DNA from: Hyphodiscus hymeniophilus
Lineage: Eukaryota; Ascomycota; Leotiomycetes; Helotiales; Hyphodiscaceae
Reading direction: 5' to 3'
DNA: 64,000 bases
Assembly (NCBI GenBank): GCA_016508695.1
Contig: VNKQ01000007.1
Location: 558,001-622,000 of the forward strand
This document shows positions 57,989 to 64,000 of this stretch, in pieces. The notes under the pieces are model-generated. The model saw nothing but the letters and a program-made list of their open reading frames with translations, was not told the origin of the DNA and made no database searches. Positions within the stretch are counted from its first letter, which is position 1. Every line of letters begins with the position of its first letter. The translations under genes were made by a program, and so were the position numbers.

Positions 57989-60900
57989 ATTGGCGGTTTG
58001 AGTAGTTTGGTGGGTGGTTGATTGGTAGATTGGTAGAGAAGAGCAGTGTTGATACTGATAGGACTTGTGAAAGATGTTGCAGAATATGGAAAAGAAAGAT
58101 GCTGCGGGAGGTGGAATAAGCCTTGCCTTTATGTCTTCTACTTGCGTTCCTTGTGCTGCGTTATTTGAGCGGACTGCGCTCATTGTGCTGCTTTTCGCCG
58201 CCAAGAGCGGGGTTGCGCAGGCTTGAAGTCATGCACTAGAGCTGGGAATGGTATTGCGCTTCGGGGATGAAACCCCTGTTTGTTTCGGCTAATGAGGGGT
58301 TGTGTTATTGATTTACTTGATTTGATCGGACCAGATAAGGGGTGGCGGCAAGGCGATTTGGAAGCACGCACAAGTAACTCACAGAGCTTTTACGATGTAT
58401 TCCAAATATCATAAATTGAGGTTCTTGACTTAAATCTCCCAATACCTCGACTTACTTCACCTTCTATGTTTTTGGGTAGGCCGGATCGTCTTCCCTTCAT
58501 TGTTCTCGCGGTATCAAACATCAAGTGATGAAACAAAGACACTTTCGAGGTCAAAGCTTCGGCGGTAGACGTAGCAATAAGAGTCGGTCTTATTTCTGGA
58601 TATGTGCAAAAGTTCCTAGGGTAAGGCTTACAACAAGTGAACCTCCGGACGAGACTCTAATATGGCCTTAATACGTATCGCAGAGTGGGATTTTGTAGAT
58701 CGAGTTTGATGGCCTTCATGCTACTTCGGATCCTTCCCTTTAAAGCAGGTCATTTTTTCACTCAGTAATTTCATCTCTGCAACACCAGATGTGAGCGTTT
58801 ATTGCGCTTTGGAACTGAAACCTAGTCCAAAGGACACAACAGCTCTGGAATTGGACTAACCCTGTAAAGGCATAGAATGCACTTATCCATGATCTGCGTT
58901 TCACAACACTCTTCCTTAGATAACATTGCCAACTAACAAGTATTCAAGACAGCCTCATGGTCCATGGACCAAAGCTTGCTCAAGTCTTTACCTCTTAAAG
59001 TCAAGAGGAATACAAGTCTCTGTTTTAGTCGTCGCGTTGCGAATTTTCTGTTGTCGGAAAGTCTCCATTTGGTTCTTCAACTACCTACTGGTAGAACGAC
59101 AAGCGCTGTCTAGCTGTCTGGTTCCATCAGCTGTCACCAAGTGGTTGATCTACTTCCATAGGGACGTGCTTATCATACGATTTTGCCCATCTCTGCCACT
59201 TCTCTCTCCTACTTGTACAACATCTCATATGATTCGTCCCTTCCAGGCAAAAGCATGAAGTCGCGCAGAGAAGCCAGCCAATAGAAACCTGCTCAAAGTG
59301 GTACCTCAAATCGAAATCAGGCCAACGGTCCTGGAGAAAACCTTCTCAATTTCGCTCAATTTAGACAGGAGAGAGATATAAGAATGCGCTGATTCATCCT
59401 GTCATCCCGACTCTGCCAAAGGGGGTTTGGTCATAGCTAATCTCACAGTGGAGAGGTTTGAAGCGAATTGGTCTTTGGAATGGAGGGGGAAAGCGTGCTC
59501 TGGGTAGCTTCTCAAGGGCGAAAAGGCTACAAGATGATCACTACCCGCGTGATGGAGACTCGCATATCGAGTTTGCCCGCTTTGATGTTAGGTGCCAGCC
59601 ACGCCAATATCTAGTGGTTGAGAACAGCCTGGATGTCTTCGGCGGTGATGCATCACCTCCATTATGCCCACTCTTGGTCTCATGATCCCTCGATCTGCCT
59701 TGAATCCTTGAAGAGCGGATCCCACACTTTGGCCGTTCCGAGGTGTCAAAAGTGTGGGATCGAGAAGTGTTGAACTCACAAGACGTGGTGATGGTTGGTT
59801 TCTTCAAGTAACATGACATCCATAAACTCAACTTCTAAAGCTGGAATAATTTCAGTCTCTGCCTACCCGTACTTTCATCTAATGCTTTGGATGTATTTGA
59901 AACTCATGGCACTTCTATCCTTGTTGGATCACATACAGCCAGACTTAGCTTACAGCCTTGTCTATCACGTGCTTCGGTCCAGCTTTCGCTCAACGGAACC
60001 GCTTCTTGCGAGGGGATAGGTAACGACTGACATTTCAAAGGTATAGCAAGACTTTTGAACATAATTTAAGCGACTTGAATTGTTTGTCTAAATTAAGGTA
60101 AGAGCCTTGTCTCATTGGAATTGGATCACGTGGTACTCCTATCCATCCTCGCTAGAGCCCTTGTTAAACCTGCCGTGGATTTCTACTTCTTCTAGTCCAG
60201 GTTTCGAGATAAAAGACCTGCGTCCAAAAGTCTCACTCATCATCAGGAAGGAACAGCTCCTGAAGCAGCCTTTGCAATATAGCAAGCGATTGCCAGCTCA
60301 CTCAGTCCAATCCTTCAGACCCAATGTCCCATCCTCCCCGGGATGCGATAGCAGTCTCGTCTGGTTGATAAGTGTTCTAACATTGAGCGGGCAGTTCCCT
60401 CATAGAACCAGTGGGAGAATCAAACATACATTTGCATCTAATAGCTCGAACTCTGTGCTTGCACTATACACATTCTGAACCACAGCTTTGTTTGCGGACG
60501 CCGACGTTGAACTCACCTTCATTCGATCCTGCTGCAGGTAGAAAGTTTCAAATGCTGTATCTACTCGCGTTAGGTTGACAGCTACTGCACACATAATTGG
60601 AAATAAATGAAGAGACAAGTAAAAAGTAAAGGACTCCTTGTGGGGTAATATGGAGTATTAGCGCTACTGTATTGGCACAACTTGCACGGAATCGAATCTG
60701 GCACTTCTCGGATTCGAGACATTCGGCCTCTTTACATTCTACAGAATAGACCTTTGAAAGTCTTCCATAACCTAGTGGAGGCCTCTCTTCACTATATGGT
60801 TGATTATTGGTGCAGCGATGCTACTGATTGCGGGGCTTTGTGGTCGCAGAAGGGCGAATATGAGATATCAACCCAACAGTGAGGGGAGGAGTTAAAGACG

Positions 60901-61343
60901 CTTGGATGAGCTACTTGATAATATTTGCTTAGAAGAGTTGAATAGGAAAGTTCGCAAGGTACTTCAGGCGTGAACGATGCAAGTGACAGCCGTTCGGCCT
61001 CAGCTGTGCAGAGCTCCACAGGACGGGTGCGGCCGACTGGTTTCGAGCAGGACTGGCCTGGTCACAGGCTGATTTTCGGTCTTCGTGAAGCCGAGGAACG
61101 CTGGGGGTCGCATGGTGGAGGGGCTCTGTCAGGAGCTTAGAGGGGCTGATATTTCATGCTCAGGACGAGGTTGATTTTAGGACAGCATACGGCAGTTGCG
61201 AGCGGGAAAGCTAATCTGTGGACGAGACCAGTCCAATTCCGACGGGCAGGCGATCACACATTGCCTCTTAAGCTGCTCAATTCCCCTCGCTGAACAGTCC
61301 ACATCTGCTCAAACTGGTTTTCTCTGACTACTTCGTCTCGTCA
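57989..61343. other. Gene-poor region
   Basis: 3.36 kb with no gene I can support. Many frames of 60-120 codons appear on both strands without domains or splice partners. Contents noted: a 13-base inverted repeat at 59718-59761, a GGTGATGCATCACC palindrome near 59644-59657, and a 7-base hairpin near 60691-60717. The first few hundred bases should include the metallothionein promoter. Confidence 0.45.
59718..59761. repeat. Short inverted repeat (hairpin)
   Basis: GATCCCACACTTT at 59718-59730 and AAAGTGTGGGATC at 59749-59761 are perfect 13-base arms with an 18-base loop. It could be a transposon remnant, a terminator-like RNA hairpin or chance. Confidence 0.5.
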
Positions 61344-63277
61344 TTGGCTACCCTTGAGAGCACGCGATTTGCTCCATTTGTATTTCATTCACTCAACCCG
61401 CCACTCTGCCTGAGCAACACCCTCAGCAACACTCTCTGGCCTTCTGGCGTTTTCGCCAATAATGACAATGACTCAGACGACGACCTGCCATCTCTTAATG
61501 AGGTCTTTCTGACTGCCCATCGTCCAAAGATCACCACTGAAGCTCCAGAAACCAAGCACCCCCTTCAGCACCCCAAACAGCCAGCTCTTGAACGGGCTAG
61601 GATACAAGTCAATCGAACAAAATCCGGGCTGACTGACCGTCAAGGCGATGGTCCAGGTAGGCGCTCTAGCTGGCTTTATGCGAAGATTCGCTAATAACAC
61701 ACAGATCGACCAAGGATTCTCGACGATAATAAGTCAGATGAGGGAGGTACTGAGAATAAGGCTAAAGCTGCTACTGGTGATGCCAGTAAGGGATGTTTTG
61801 TACAGGATACAAGTTCGCATAACGCCCTCGCAACCTCAAAACTCGTCTCTAGGTCGACTAAATCAATTGACCTGTCTGGCCCATGAGAGGACATTGAGGA
61901 TCGTTGTTGGATCTACGAGCCTGCTCCGAGGCTTGGGTCTTGTGAGCAGCAAGACGTGCCTTCTGCTCCTACACAAGATCAACCCCAGATCTTCCCTCAA
62001 TCCTTTACGCCACTAAAAGATCAGACCAACCAGCAAGACATTAGCGATATGGCTCAGAGCACGTCGGTGGAACCAGTGCCTCCCTTCCTGCCCATGAGTA
62101 CCGACAACGGTGATGATGGATAGACTAAGGACCGTATGGCTGAATTTGAAAAAGAGCTAGGGTTAGCTTTAGAAGAGGATTAAGTAGAGTCACCATTCGC
62201 CGGCACACCTTCCTCCCCGAGTCCTCGTTCGGTCGAGGTACTACAAGACAAGATCCAGAGTCGAGATCGCAGCGAAACCACTAATAGCAGACCAGAAGAG
62301 CTACGAGATACTTCTCGACGTAGTACCCCAGCTCAGGACCTTGAGTGGTGGGAGAAGCAGGAGACTTATATAGTAGTGAAAGAGGGAGCTATAGCGATAT
62401 AGCAGCAGGAAGGGCTTGTAGCACAAAAGGAAGAGCTCGGGCAGCCAGCTATTAGTGATCAGCAGGACCTAGTAAAGCTCGTCGACGCGGATAACCCTAA
62501 AGACAAGAAAACCACCGAGGCTTTGCTAGCCGCCCAACCCAAAATCCCTGAGACTAACGAGTACCGTTTTCGACTACGTGGGATACGAGCTCAGTAGCTT
62601 GCTAGACGCTAGTTAGAAACAACCCAGTATCGAGTTGTATAGGGAGAATATCCAAACAGGTCGAAATCTTAGTTTAACGAGGATAATATACGAATGTCAA
62701 TACTATGGCTGCCTTGCGAACTATCCTCCTTACCGATAGAAATCGACGTTTTCCGAGTTTGCAAGATGCGCCCTCGCCTTTACAAAGGCAGAAAAGCTTT
62801 CGAGTAACTAGTCGATGTGTCCAGTCTCGATGGCACCTGGATCGCTGAAGATCAGTTGAGAATCTTACTCGGCCCTACGTTAAAAGGTAAATAGTTGCCT
62901 TATAAGCGTCCCGTTTTGGAAATCTTAAAGAACATCTTTGCTAATAGAACATATCTTAAACAGCGCCTTCTCCTCATCCCTTGAGCCAAGCACGGCGTGA
63001 TGCCCTTCTTAGGCATTTAGTAGCTCCGATCTATAAGCACCGCGATGGGTCACAAGCCTCTCGAGGCTCCTCTACCCCAGCTAACCCGGTTCTCGAGCCT
63101 GCGACGCGGAAGCGAGGGCACCAAGAAGCGTATATAGAGATCAGTAGCGACACCCACGACTCCGCGAACGCCGATCGTAATGACAACTCCTCCGATACAA
63201 GCGACGAGGACCCACGACCTGCGCGCAAAGACAAGAGCAGAGCAATACAATTGGAGGGGTGCCTGTTTAATCACTGA
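61344..63277 (+). pseudogene. RIP-type degenerate gene, family not recognised
   Basis: A long frame starts near 61344 (acidic patch NDNDSDDDLPSLNEVFLTAH), crosses a good 48-base intron (61657-61704, GTAGGC...CTAATAACACACAG) and continues in one frame for about 1 kb. In that frame stop codons occur at 61884 (TGA), 62121 (TAG), 62181 (TAA), 62400, 62595, 62610, 62640 and 62670 (all TAG). There is no frameshift between them, and the text between reads as protein (MAEFEKELGLALEED, STPAQDLEWWEKQETY). Every stop can come from CAG, CAA or CGA by C-to-T. This is the mark of repeat-induced point mutation. A further acidic, Ser/Asp-rich segment at 62981-63277 is probably the C-terminal part after another intron. 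No ATG is left at the start. I do not recognise the original protein; it should have been multicopy. Confidence 0.7.
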
Positions 63278-64000
63278 TCGATTATATAAGAAATCGCTTT
63301 GCATCATGGATAAATGCGTGCAAATTAGGGCTTTCAGTAGCCTATGGACAAATTAGACTCTTATACATAATAGATAGATAGCTTACCGGAACGTGAGCCT
63401 CTAAGGATAATATTGCTTGGATCCCCTCTGAAGCCTTGCCTATCCACCCAAGAGCCTCAAGCCAGTGCAGTAGATGAGCCTGTAGAAACCAGTGAACTTC
63501 CTCGTCATCGTGAACCTGAGAACCACTCGTTTGCAGATGCTGGACCCAGTAAAGGCATGCATATTGAACTTCGGGCGAGAGGCGTTCCTTAATCCAACTA
63601 AGTTACTCTTAGCTTGGCTGGGTTGACTCCTAGGCGAGAACTCTCTAGACGGCGCGCACACTGTATAAGACTAAAGCTATTATGGTACAGTCGCTTACAA
63701 AATCGGCTTCCTTCTGTAAGTTACTCGCTAGAAAATTCGGAGCCCTACCAAAAGTAGAGGAACTAAGTACACTGTTATATGACTAGGAAGCGCTAGGTAT
63801 ATAGTATATAGCCGTACCGACGAAATAAGCTTTGGCCTTTCAGAATATTATAAACATCGCATATAGATTTTAAAATGAATAGTGCTCCATTGTCGAGAAC
63901 ATACGCTCCCTTTCCATATGCTATTTCACTATTGATTCTTTCTTTAGTCATTCCATGATTTTATATTTGCCAATTCGACTTTGAGTTGACTTCGCAGACA
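63278..64000. other. AT-rich tail of the degenerate region
   Basis: Rich in TAG, TAT and ATA words (for example near 63770-63850), continuing the composition of the pseudogene. This fits more RIP-affected repeat DNA. No gene is seen; the element probably runs beyond the window. Confidence 0.45.

Noticed and set aside
60691..60717. Possible tRNA-like T arm (ATCGAATCTGG...GGATTCGAGA)
   Set aside because: Only one short stem is present; no acceptor stem, D arm or anticodon arm can be drawn.
62121..62672. TAG read as a sense codon or suppressed stop
   Set aside because: TAG ends clear genes in this window (HIR1 and Mms2), and the broken frame also carries TGA and TAA, which fits mutation better.

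Overview
The window is a gene-dense stretch of nuclear DNA from a filamentous ascomycete fungus. The evidence is many short GT-AG introns (mostly 46-100 bases), compact genes on both strands, and fungal-specific families: a Clr5-domain protein, a KIN1/KIN2 kinase, HIR1, Mon2, Sam50 and a Neurospora-type copper metallothionein. The style of several proteins (bZIP, Clr5, secreted Cys protein) suggests Leotiomycetes/Helotiales, but that is an inference. There is no CRISPR array, rRNA gene, phage or viral gene. I rebuilt gene models by joining open frames across canonical splice sites so that conserved protein segments read through; most exon phases close exactly.

Left part (1-20.6 kb): FAD-dependent monooxygenase (+), GPATCH1-like G-patch protein (-), KIN1/PAR-1 kinase (+), a three-exon secreted Cys protein (+), a Clr5-domain gene with an in-frame stop (+), a 2-kb stretch with coding relics, a small secreted/membrane Cys protein (-) head-to-head with mitochondrial ribosomal protein mL50 (+, apparent frameshift), and a fungal transcription-factor-like gene (-) divergent from a GMC oxidoreductase.

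Middle part (21.7-47.1 kb): GMC oxidoreductase, CNOT9/Caf40 (CCR4-NOT subunit), a bZIP-type regulator, an LYR-motif protein, the Mms2 ubiquitin E2 variant (-) head-to-head with Mon2 (+), a mitochondrial stomatin-like protein (-) head-to-head with a WBP4-like splicing zinc-finger protein (+), a zinc-type dehydrogenase/quinone reductase, and the HIR1 histone chaperone.

Right part (47-64 kb): a 3-kb low-complexity intergenic region, an unrecognised single-exon gene with a conserved C-terminal block, Ubc6 (-) head-to-head with Sam50 (+), then gene-poor DNA that hides a 26-residue copper metallothionein split by an intron, and finally a pseudogene at 61.3-63.3 kb whose long frame is broken by eight stop codons, all explainable by C-to-T changes, the signature of repeat-induced point mutation (RIP).

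The genes do not form a metabolic cluster. Most are housekeeping functions: mitochondrial biogenesis, ubiquitin conjugation, RNA processing and decay, membrane traffic, chromatin. Four divergent pairs share intergenic regions of only 256-313 bases. The most unusual items are the cryptic metallothionein, the RIP-type pseudogene, and two conserved genes (mL50 and the WBP4-like gene) whose frames break at a homopolymer.
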